Assembly: GCA_905182635.1 (NCBI GenBank)
Contig: CAJJCM010000014.1
Span: 1-39,607 of the forward strand
Source: an uncultured Candidatus Poseidoniales archaeon
Lineage (GTDB): Archaea > Thermoplasmatota > Poseidoniia > Poseidoniales > Poseidoniaceae
Length of the DNA: 39,607 bases
Reading direction: 5' to 3'
Made by a program: the position numbers and the translations under genes
Part shown: positions 33,501 through 39,607 of the stretch, one piece after another
How positions within the stretch are numbered: the stretch's first letter is position 1
Layout: every line of letters starts with the position of its first letter
The notes under the pieces: generated by a model
Seen by the model: the letters and a program-made list of their open reading frames with translations, nothing else
Database searches by the model: none
Told to the model about the DNA's origin: nothing

Positions 33501-36475
33501 GCCATGGTCACGAATACTGTGTTAAATTCAGAACAAGTACCTTCAAGCACTGCTTGAATCAATGTTACGCTCAAATCCTCCGAAGATGGAATTCCAGAGC
33601 CGTTATAATTCCGCTTGAAATCAGTGGTTGCATTTCCGTTCGTTAGGAATTCTTGCAGAGCCGTTGCACTGTCATATGCATTGGTTGTACCTGCTTCAGT
33701 AATAACGGCGGTCGTGACGTTGAGGAGGTAGGAATGTGGGTGGGTGGGGTCATAGAAGGTGGTCGGTAAAAGCAACTCATAAACGGAGTTTGCCCCAGGA
33801 ACCGAAGTTGATGCGAGTGTTGCCCAATCGAAGTAGTATTCAGGCTGTAGAACATACGCTTCTTGGATTGGTCCAGTGATCACTTTGACATTATGTGTGT
33901 CATTTGAGCGCTGTAACTCTCCTGCAAGGTCAACATAAAACGATAAGTTCGAGAATGAATCAGGAACGGGAAGGTTTCCCGAAATGGGCGGGTTCCGGTA
34001 AGTCATCATCCAGTCAAGTGTTTCATTTGAAAAGGTGATGTCCGCTAAGTGCGTCATATTGGATGATGGAAGTACCATCGTCTCGAAAGGATGAATATCT
34101 TCGAGGTGGGCATAAGTGGTACCGGTATAGAAATCGTTCGTAGTTTGGCGCCATCGGTGAACCAAATCAGTGTCGACGACACCAGAGGTGTTGTTTGCCC
34201 AAAATACGACTTCGGATGACATTACATCGTCGGTCGGGTCGAAAGGGTTGAAAGGAGAACCAATGCAACCGACAACCCAGAACTCGGGTAAGCATTCCAA
34301 ACCATCGATCATTCCGCCACCATCGGTATCGGGGTTGGTCCAATCGGTACCGGTTAAGTTTTCTATCGCGTCCGGTATTTCATCGCCATCAAAATCGGCT
34401 GGCAATAAGTCATCCAGTGGGTTATTTTCAGGATTGGTACCGTCAAAGTATTCATCTCGGTCTCCAACACCACCGGCATCGGTATCACTCAATATATCAT
34501 CGGTAACCCAAACATCTGTCGAGCCGTTAAGGATTCCAATCCACGAAAGGTCGCAACCTGTGGTCGTCTCAAAATAATTGTTTAAACCATCCAAATCATC
34601 GTCCAGGAGATTAACACAAGGTTCATTTGGATCGGTGTTATCGAAGACTTCATCGAAATCACTCACACCATCTGCATCGGTATCGGCAAGTGTAGGGTTC
34701 GAGAACCAACCGAATGTTCCGAGCAACTCTTGCCAATCTGCAAGGCCATCGGAATCGGAATCGGTATAATCATCATCACAATATTGTTGAGTGGTACCAA
34801 TCGTTCCACTGTTTGTTGCCGATGTATGGCAGAATGAACCGTTACGATTTGAGGCTTGCGTCACCCCACCCGTTGGGCCGGAAGATACACCTTGTATGGC
34901 ATTATTCACCACACCAGCATAAGCAAAAGCGACCCAAATACCCGAAGTATTGTACCATCCGACTCCACCACTTGGGTTGAAACCAGAACCATTTGCAACT
35001 TGGAGCTGATTGTTACCCGTACTCCAAGACACAATGGTCGTTTCGAAATTGATTAAGGAGTCACAAGGGTCTGTTCCGTGGGACACATTACGTTCATCAC
35101 CATCGCTGATTCCACCGAAGTCGGTATCTGCGATATCCCACGTGGTGCAAGATAAGTTTTCTTCCCAATTTTGAATCCCATCATTATCTTCATCACCAGA
35201 ATCTTCCATTCGAGTTGGGTCAGTTTCACCAGGATCCAGAACTCCGTTGAAGTTGATATCTTCCTCGCCATCATCAAATGCATCACCGTCTGTGTTGTTG
35301 TTTCGAGGGTTACTGGCTTGAGGGGGATTTCCGTAGGCTCCATTGACTTCAACACCGTCACTGATTCCGTCACCGTCTGTATCAGAAGCCGTTGGGTCGG
35401 TTAAGAGGGTCAATGCTTCATAGGAGTCGTTTAATCCGTCACCATCGGTATCTGCGCGCTGTGGATTTGTACTTGTGATTCCATCGACTTCAGCAGTAGA
35501 GGTAGCACAGCCACCTGGTCCAATTCCGGCAGCAGGATTGCACGGTGAGATCGTTTCGGTAACCGCTCCATCTGGGCCATTGCGGAAACAAGGTGATGTA
35601 CCACACATAGTGGTCCATGATGGATTGACGTATTCCATGAGGTTGATGAGACCATCACCGTCAGGGTCACCATTTGGCCCATCGGCATTGGAAGGTGAAG
35701 TTGCATTGAGACCGTTTGCTGCTTCCCAACCATCGTCCATTCCGTCGCCGTCAGTATCCCATCCAGCCACGTCTTCGTCGGCAATACCGTCGCCGTCATC
35801 GTCGTTTGAAGAACAATCAGCGTCGCCGTCATTATCTGAATCTGCAGAATCTACAAAACCATCTTTGTCATCATCAAAGCCGTTTGCACAGATGTTTCCA
35901 ACGGGATCTTCATCACAAAGAATCACACTGCCAGTTCCATCAGAGCCACTGTCGCCACAGCCAGGTCGGTTGTATTGCAGGGCGTTTTCTTCATCCCAGT
36001 CATTGACTGGCACTGTACCGTTCCACCAAACGCCGAGGTCAAGAACACCTGGAGTCGAGGAACTGTCCCAGTTTTGAGGTTGTAAGTAAGAATATTCTTG
36101 CAGGTTCGACATCCCATCTCCATCGGGGTCTCCAACTGCACCATCTCCACCGCTACTCGAAAGAGGGTCGAGTCCGTAGAGCCATTCCCAACCATCGGGC
36201 AATCCATCGTTATCAGAATCAGGGTCATTGGGAGCTGTATTCATGAGGTATTCCAAACCATACGTCAGACCATCTCCATCTTGGTCAGAAGCCGCTCTGA
36301 CATCAATCGAAATATACGGGATTGCGGCGAAGGTCGAGAGGAGCATCAAGGCTGCTAACAACAATGATTTAGAGGCGTTACGATGCTGCAGAATCTGCAA
36401 TTGGAAGCGCGGCTCGGAGGGAGAAACAGTCGTGCGCATAGGATTCACTGTTGTCGGGCTGGTTTGATGCCTCAT
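27503..36475 (-). CDS. Giant surface protein: calcium repeats, transglutaminase-like domain, Ig-like repeats, membrane anchor, DUF4129-like tail
   Basis: About 2990 residues. A signal peptide (core LLLAALMLLSTFAAIPYISI, about 31-50) is followed by many Asp-rich loops (DTDGDGLxDxxE) over about 58-765, expected to bind calcium. A transglutaminase/protease-like domain has Cys981 (GTCSEFNTVFV), GLPARKVTGYSGG and Asp1047 (GWIAFDAC). The usual His two before the Trp is Ser1023 here (S-T-W); the nearest His is 1021. About a dozen Ig-like units of some 90-100 residues fill about 1070-2830, rich in N-x-S/T. One membrane helix (about 2846-2868) precedes a cytoplasmic DUF4129-like domain (about 2870-2985, ending in a FEQARYS pattern). 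Transglutaminase and DUF4129 pair in TgpA-type proteins. The start is uncertain: 36475 or 36439 both give a signal peptide. Confidence 0.87.
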   Translation of the reverse strand: MRHQTSPTTVNPMRTTVSPSEPRFQLQILQHRNASKSLLLAALMLLSTFAAIPYISIDVRAASDQDGDGLTYGLEYLMNTAPNDPDSDNDGLPDGWEWLYGLDPLSSSGGDGAVGDPDGDGMSNLQEYSYLQPQNWDSSSTPGVLDLGVWWNGTVPVNDWDEENALQYNRPGCGDSGSDGTGSVILCDEDPVGNICANGFDDDKDGFVDSADSDNDGDADCSSNDDDGDGIADEDVAGWDTDGDGMDDGWEAANGLNATSPSNADGPNGDPDGDGLINLMEYVNPSWTTMCGTSPCFRNGPDGAVTETISPCNPAAGIGPGGCATSTAEVDGITSTNPQRADTDGDGLNDSYEALTLLTDPTASDTDGDGISDGVEVNGAYGNPPQASNPRNNNTDGDAFDDGEEDINFNGVLDPGETDPTRMEDSGDEDNDGIQNWEENLSCTTWDIADTDFGGISDGDERNVSHGTDPCDSLINFETTIVSWSTGNNQLQVANGSGFNPSGGVGWYNTSGIWVAFAYAGVVNNAIQGVSSGPTGGVTQASNRNGSFCHTSATNSGTIGTTQQYCDDDYTDSDSDGLADWQELLGTFGWFSNPTLADTDADGVSDFDEVFDNTDPNEPCVNLLDDDLDGLNNYFETTTGCDLSWIGILNGSTDVWVTDDILSDTDAGGVGDRDEYFDGTNPENNPLDDLLPADFDGDEIPDAIENLTGTDWTNPDTDGGGMIDGLECLPEFWVVGCIGSPFNPFDPTDDVMSSEVVFWANNTSGVVDTDLVHRWRQTTNDFYTGTTYAHLEDIHPFETMVLPSSNMTHLADITFSNETLDWMMTYRNPPISGNLPVPDSFSNLSFYVDLAGELQRSNDTHNVKVITGPIQEAYVLQPEYYFDWATLASTSVPGANSVYELLLPTTFYDPTHPHSYLLNVTTAVITEAGTTNAYDSATALQEFLTNGNATTDFKRNYNGSGIPSSEDLSVTLIQAVLEGTCSEFNTVFVTMARLAGLPARKVTGYSGGIWNGDGYSVYPTHRSTWGEVRLQQNPANGDTDLGWIAFDACPPAEEIEIVNQTISSLTFDRDGSTLLNVTGHLRYSENLTSISELPLIGYLVPMALQNEVPGQGAIPNFDFGSGITLPNGTFSFNGTPPELDGPGMYRVVIKLTQSGYVAESGIIYEGYINVTEDSVLNHTGPNAINAPIAGAGALTIIEGVLSLENGPTNNIENIGVNDLTPPAVWLSFTSSVNGFTNLSSFINIDGTWSFDLNLDPLETKTNLSATLGFSGWQDTQAPGITPTQFHLRPSSLSIVIDVRDAPNLTATLEGPLTNKSIILLNDDLWVNGSVMTTGASPVAMPGNLSFSIRENGTSQEWVQVFNLSVSGPFGIQYLLTAADAQVMAGILEIQIRFFPNAIEATDDANVTAGGPYLLRGFLDFQVQASAQLRGTDSSVLITAIDHRGVSTDLLLSGDFDFFFNGNWVNTTADPQSETMNINWLIDSTLFAGDYLFEISFNGSELYQSSTGNSMLRVAAEVAWNLSLGQDWTHLGNSSYLYGDIFDAQYTNISVLGDNITMLSIIMMTPDGMPIDLSQGLLNNSTGSFVLNFSIPTTRPSDSYEFILNMDFDTMAPVGGAYFRMVDNAVPPATPTLPSTLVGIESEFVVEPDRESLIVEVNQTLDFNTKVTDVADKSNVSDATVQYIFDWGNTNVSLGLDITDAEGNSTLQWNAVGIAPGYYDVLVIVYDDLTDGLGQGNSRRTGNSSLVNVTVQVPSEIRIDSIPTVTTAGLNFNVLGQVLDGDNTSRLLTTPVEMSAFWLNNPDEILVTSYLTSSNGTFNISIPTDTSGNGTERGNKILVLSVNEGSSPFYLTASSQNGILVMGVSQFDNLQPLNPVTVNRGDTINLTGRLLESSNRFGPLSGFDVDIQFHETWLAGTQTDGEGYANFSHQIPMTHPLGLIVVSLVFNGSSDLLNTQVNLSSITIRSITFMIVDPLAANPVAGTSFNVTGSVFSDNGSGLEQRDGSVLPSNILFSLNGQPTGFSVTGGSVVAGGFWSATILLGEGFAAGNNTLEASYVPNVNYYIGSTNNTTFDSRGFTTLIFVQPTLDGLGSPSLNDRTERGNDVQIQILLRDNTMSAVAAQQVVVTLIGTDVSLTLTTFANGTAVGILTVPSNQSIGFNDLEVTFAGTPGTTGLIGSNASTQFVVLAQTNMVITASPSTLVAGDSFTVQGTLLDDLNQTLTIDGVSSLAIVHLLVDGIPVSSVETDALTGNYSIGWTLPEETSAGAHLIEVRFLGGRDWVDPVGVGDPANPDFYLPSGAQVDFNVSVPTKILLLTPSGTVDREATMTLQGRLLDLVDAPLTNLTVEVWLDGQWMTNVSTDETGLFTAVYPVPADAQLGPLTLEIRFTGTTFYLPSNASGTWTVYSPILITVSMESPVAVGQNTTITGSVVDNQLTGVSGHIVDLEVEGLIIATIETDAEGRFTFDWNVPDTFGFGNHTLFANADAQGYYRSNSGNTSFFLAHRSDVTFIFDDGKDATRGNLWTLSGRLFDIDSVNNDGLSGMDLSLRLDDVEIATLITGDDGSWSTLVPATSDLARGNHIFTIYFEGTEAHLGAQATGTATVWANVKITIDATSSNIVVRSDSTFAPIVLTGSVSEIGGLGEVFDNVTLYLGNGSNCMAQKDGSRCLEDLVIDWSNGNFSLTTTAPAFLNPGSQYLHLETPRHDTHFLNTASVYHLIFVKINADILVSLDDIIEGEQENIGGSITITAKDTLQEVNGITVTIYLYDKNGTQLSDPKQPLTGTNIDGVAEFDFNSDPPYGDADAWGELYMEIIINDPRLSEQTLADFAVQSSDSFAPSYEYQEAATEIPAWAYILTLLIIGLAGAGTVLYRRRQSSELMKEAAEIFAYTAELLAAGDSIREAIFTCYQNLCASFQEHGFLRRDFETVREFEMAIRQAMPQISEEALLALDNMFEQARYSRDEMGQQHQVAAQHALERMAQEISTLAGIPSR

Positions 36476-36593
36476 AAGGGAAATGGTGCGATGTTCATAC
36501 AATGCTTCATTTCGAGGGGGGGTGATGCACGTGGAAATTGGGAACATGAGTCTTGCAGCATGTCGTTTCTGGAAAGAAGTTCGCACGAAACTG

Positions 36594-39551
36594 TCAGATA
36601 TCTTCAAGTTCATCTAAAAGTTCCAAGTCGTCGTCGACTTCGACCTCTTTTTCTTCAATGGCATCGACTGTTTCAATTGCCCAAGAGAGATCATCTTCAA
36701 TCCAGTTCTTATTCGTTTCATGCATCACACCAGCATTTTGCCCTCGCCGATATACCGCAAATACAAGAACAAATACAAGACCAATTCCGAGAGCGAACGT
36801 TTCCGGTTCGGGGTCCATAACCTCATTCAAAAGGCAAGTGAGCCCTGAGCATTTAGTTTGATATGAGAACGGCATGGATTGTTTAAAATCATTATGCATG
36901 GGGGAATTTTTGTCCATCGGTGTAACAGTGAGGGTGAGTTCAACTTTATCGTTGTTTTTCAAATACGATGGCGGCGTAACTACAACTGAAAAATCTCTAC
37001 TCGAGTAGGCAGGCAGAGTGAGGCTGAGGAAATCTCCACCAGCTTGGTCGGAGGAGGTTCGAATCATTGCATCCCAGCCATTTGGTTCATCGAAGGTGAT
37101 GTAAACATCAAGAGGGATATTGTTTTGATTATCAATTCTGAAGTTAATACTACGCTCTACATTTGATTCGAACTGGATGATCTCACTGCTTGCATCGGTG
37201 ATTTCAAGTTGTCCTGGTTGGACTTCTTCTCGAACTTCAACAGTAATTGGTAAGTCGAAGTAACGTGCCTCTTCGGAATCAACATTTTCTTCGATGACGC
37301 GGACATAAACAGTGTGAAATCCTGCCTCAACCTTGGGACTCAACTTCATGTCGAGTTTGATGTCTGCATGTTCATCTGCTTCTAAGTTTATGACAACGAT
37401 GTTGGATTCAGTGCCATTGGAAAGTTCGTAATCCCATGTGCCATAATTGGTATCATTCCCATCTGAAGTTTCGTAGTTTCGTTCCAAATCAGCAGGGTTG
37501 ATGATACGCCATCTGGTTTGGCCGAGTGTGTCACTGGAATCAGTGATTCGCATGTTATAATACATACTTGAATCGGGTGAAACTGGTCCGACTGTGCCAA
37601 GTGTACCTCCATCGGAATCTGCAATGACTTCAACTAATATGCCAAAGGTTCGATGAACTGTGAACGAAATTGATGTACTGAGTGCGGTATCGCTGGAACT
37701 TGAAACTGAAAATTCAACCAAACCAATATCTTGCGCATCTCGTTCACTGGGTGGGAATATATCCATACGAATTGTAAGAATTTGATTCGAGCCGATGTCT
37801 GGGGTAATTACATAGATTCCATCTTCATTCAATTCCATTCCCGTGTCGTTATCATAGAATTTGAATTGCCAAGCATCGGGTAAATCCGTCACTCGGAATC
37901 GGTATGAATCAGTAACGAATCCTGCATTAAAAACATCGACAAAGAATTCGCCTTTAGCGTCACCTGAATCGACATAGTGCGAAAGAGTCTCATCATACGC
38001 TTCAAGGCGTGTGGAGTCTGCGATTTGGATTTGATGTTCAAAATCTTCAAACACAGCGAGGCGAGGTGGTGCCAATACTTCGGATTCTTCAATGGACAAG
38101 ACAATCGTCTTGATCGCAACTTGTTCATCGTTGGCAATTTCAGTATCTGCTTCTGCTCGTGCTTCGATTTCAATACTGCTTGGAGCGTTGGTAAGGTCAC
38201 CATCGACGACGTCAAAGGTAAGAATCGGTCGTGCAAAGGTACCTCCGCCATTGAGAAGATATCCGTCGGGTTGGTCCCATACTGGGTCAGACCATGAAGA
38301 AGGGAAAGGTGAGCCAACCAAGCCAAACTTAACATTCATCGTTGAGGAAGTTGAGCCTGTATGTTCAATCAAAAATTCAATGCTGGAAGTTTGCCCCGGT
38401 GCGATAAGAACAATATCTGGTTGAGAAGAAGGAAGTGAGAGATATATATCATGCTCAATAAAAGTAATGTCTGAATGTTCAAAGACCAGTGTGTGACCTT
38501 GAACGTCATTAATTTCAAGTCGCAATGGGTAATCTCCTGCAACAATTCCGGAATCATAGGTCCATGTATAATTTCCAATCAAACCCTGATTATCCAACTT
38601 GAGGTCATTATCCTCGAATGATTTATCGAACACTGAATTTGCACCGTTTGGGGTACTCAGAATCAAATCAACACCTTGAATATCGTCACGACCGAAAGCG
38701 TCTCGGACGTCGACTGTGAATTGCATTGTTCGGAATTCTGGACGGTGATTTGGAGACCATTCAATGACTTCAGCGTCTGTAAAACTTGCACCTGGACGGT
38801 GGACACGGACGGACGAATCTGCTAATGCATTGGCTTTCAATTCAAGTTTAGAGGTTCCTGAAGTATCTTCGACATCGCCATAAGCCACATTGACTTCACA
38901 ACTACCGCCACCAATGCCACCAGTGCTGCCTTCGCAGGTCGCTTGGGCATCGATATTCAATTCAAGTTGTTCACCGTTTTCGACAGTGAATCCAGTTGAA
39001 GGGATGTCAAATTCAATCGTAGTAGTGACCCAAGGGCAACTGCCAGCACCACCGAAACCACCAGTGCAAGGGTCATCTCGAGTTTCTGACTGTGAATCAA
39101 TTTCACTGCCTCCGGATTCCAAAGAATAGGTGACGTCTGCGGTGGAACCTTCAGTTCCTCTGAATTGCATGAAAATTGTTAATGTCACCAAGTCAGTGTT
39201 ACCGCGGCCGTAGACTAAGAGGTCGGAAATCATTTCATTACTACGGAATTGAATCCCACCCAGCGCACTTATTTCTTGGTGAGAGCCTGATGGCTCCTCA
39301 GTGGTGATTGTACCATCGCCGCCAGCCTCCGATGTCATTTCATCGAGATACAGGTCGTAGGATTGACACGTATTACAATCGCTTCCTGCGGGTAACACAC
39401 TTGACTCATCCTCAAGAACAGAATCGACTGATGTCGAGGGTGATGAAGGTGCCGTCATAGGAAGAATTGAGCCGGCGAGTAAGATGACCAAAAGGACGGG
39501 TAAAAGGCGGTTGACGGAAGTTGCATGCGTTGAGGACACTCTGTTCACCAT
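36594..39551 (-). CDS. Large secreted, C-terminally anchored surface protein with Ig-like domains
   Basis: A 985-residue protein. A signal peptide (VNRLLPVLLVILLAGSIL, about 13-30) leads to a Ser/Thr-rich stretch with a CxxC (DCNTCQ, about 58). A beta-rich jelly-roll-like domain with two Gly-rich Cys pairs follows (about 90-240), then several Ig-like/CARDB-type repeats to about 900. One membrane helix (ALGIGLVFVLVFAVY, about 917-933) is followed by RRG and a very acidic cytoplasmic tail (EEKEVEVDDDLELLDELED). It resembles archaeal surface or S-layer-associated proteins, but no enzyme motif is seen. It is 118 bases upstream of the giant transglutaminase-like gene on the same strand; the gap has no obvious promoter, so co-expression is likely. 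The ATG at 39551 is the natural start. Confidence 0.85.
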   Translation of the reverse strand: MVNRVSSTHATSVNRLLPVLLVILLAGSILPMTAPSSPSTSVDSVLEDESSVLPAGSDCNTCQSYDLYLDEMTSEAGGDGTITTEEPSGSHQEISALGGIQFRSNEMISDLLVYGRGNTDLVTLTIFMQFRGTEGSTADVTYSLESGGSEIDSQSETRDDPCTGGFGGAGSCPWVTTTIEFDIPSTGFTVENGEQLELNIDAQATCEGSTGGIGGGSCEVNVAYGDVEDTSGTSKLELKANALADSSVRVHRPGASFTDAEVIEWSPNHRPEFRTMQFTVDVRDAFGRDDIQGVDLILSTPNGANSVFDKSFEDNDLKLDNQGLIGNYTWTYDSGIVAGDYPLRLEINDVQGHTLVFEHSDITFIEHDIYLSLPSSQPDIVLIAPGQTSSIEFLIEHTGSTSSTMNVKFGLVGSPFPSSWSDPVWDQPDGYLLNGGGTFARPILTFDVVDGDLTNAPSSIEIEARAEADTEIANDEQVAIKTIVLSIEESEVLAPPRLAVFEDFEHQIQIADSTRLEAYDETLSHYVDSGDAKGEFFVDVFNAGFVTDSYRFRVTDLPDAWQFKFYDNDTGMELNEDGIYVITPDIGSNQILTIRMDIFPPSERDAQDIGLVEFSVSSSSDTALSTSISFTVHRTFGILVEVIADSDGGTLGTVGPVSPDSSMYYNMRITDSSDTLGQTRWRIINPADLERNYETSDGNDTNYGTWDYELSNGTESNIVVINLEADEHADIKLDMKLSPKVEAGFHTVYVRVIEENVDSEEARYFDLPITVEVREEVQPGQLEITDASSEIIQFESNVERSINFRIDNQNNIPLDVYITFDEPNGWDAMIRTSSDQAGGDFLSLTLPAYSSRDFSVVVTPPSYLKNNDKVELTLTVTPMDKNSPMHNDFKQSMPFSYQTKCSGLTCLLNEVMDPEPETFALGIGLVFVLVFAVYRRGQNAGVMHETNKNWIEDDLSWAIETVDAIEEKEVEVDDDLELLDELEDI

Positions 39552-39607
39552 CGTGGCCTGTTCAACCGAGTGTTAAACGGTTTTGCATTGAATGTTCAAC
39601 AAAACCC

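Noticed and set aside
35475-36077. A 200-codon plus-strand frame rich in Ser and Pro over the calcium-repeat part of the giant surface protein
   Set aside because: It is the antisense shadow of Asp/Gly-rich repeats (GAT/GGT read backwards as ATC/ACC and TCA/CCA); it has no start signal or domain.

Overview
The window looks like a chromosomal segment of a planktonic marine euryarchaeon, most likely Marine Group II (Candidatus Poseidoniales) or a close relative. This rests on the combination of genes and was not tested by phylogeny. Archaeal hallmarks are an XPD/Rad3-type iron-sulfur helicase, TATA-like elements at promoter distance, a ribbon-helix-helix regulator and a dolichol-kinase-like enzyme. 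Heterotrophic marine traits are a propionyl-CoA/methylmalonyl-CoA module, glutamate dehydrogenase and very large calcium-repeat surface proteins. Genes are tightly packed with many 1-8 base overlaps. No rRNA, tRNA, insertion sequence or CRISPR array was recognised, and no gene-free stretch exceeds 300 bases.

Layout. 1-803 (minus): the start of a divergent FtsZ/tubulin-like GTPase that runs off the left edge, preceded by a small TPR protein. 1026-6875 (plus): a five-gene respiratory operon. It encodes an anchored surface protein with a C-x-C-H motif, a small membrane protein, a Rieske protein, a b6-type cytochrome b, and a 942-residue protein that joins the C-terminal half of cytochrome b to an outer domain, two [4Fe-4S] motifs and two CCG (HdrD/GlpC-like) domains. 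6920-7660: a SAP/zinc-ribbon membrane protein.

7662-12168 (minus): a probable operon that starts behind a clear TATA-like box. It holds a 40-residue membrane peptide, an AsnB-type amidotransferase, a bacterial-type glutamate-cysteine ligase (start overlapping the asnB stop), a polytopic membrane protein, a two-cluster ferredoxin and a small membrane protein. 12235-14218 (minus): dolichol-kinase-like protein, MeaB GTPase and the B12-binding subunit of methylmalonyl-CoA mutase. 14468-16631 (plus, divergent): carboxyltransferase, an unknown 64-residue protein and the biotin carrier. Together these last two groups form most of a propionyl-CoA to succinyl-CoA route; the biotin carboxylase and the large mutase subunit are not in the window.

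16635-16800: six direct repeats of 28 or 30 bp with no gene. 16849-21242: a small Cys/His protein and a 1369-residue secreted protein with two families of calcium-binding repeats. 21307-23916: SixA-like phosphatase, a DUF2892-type membrane protein, glutamate dehydrogenase and a TerB-like protein. 24148-27496 (plus): RHH regulator, a small protein, a GC-rich hairpin-rich segment that also holds an in-frame 30-codon ORF overlapping the helicase start, the XPD-like helicase and an HSP20-like protein.

27503-39551 (minus): two adjacent giant surface proteins. One has about 2990 residues with calcium-repeat, transglutaminase-like, Ig-like, transmembrane and DUF4129-like parts. The other has 985 residues, a signal peptide, a C-terminal anchor and an acidic tail. 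The strongest candidates for something undescribed are the cytochrome b-CCG fusion operon, the gshA-asnB operon and the giant transglutaminase-like surface protein.
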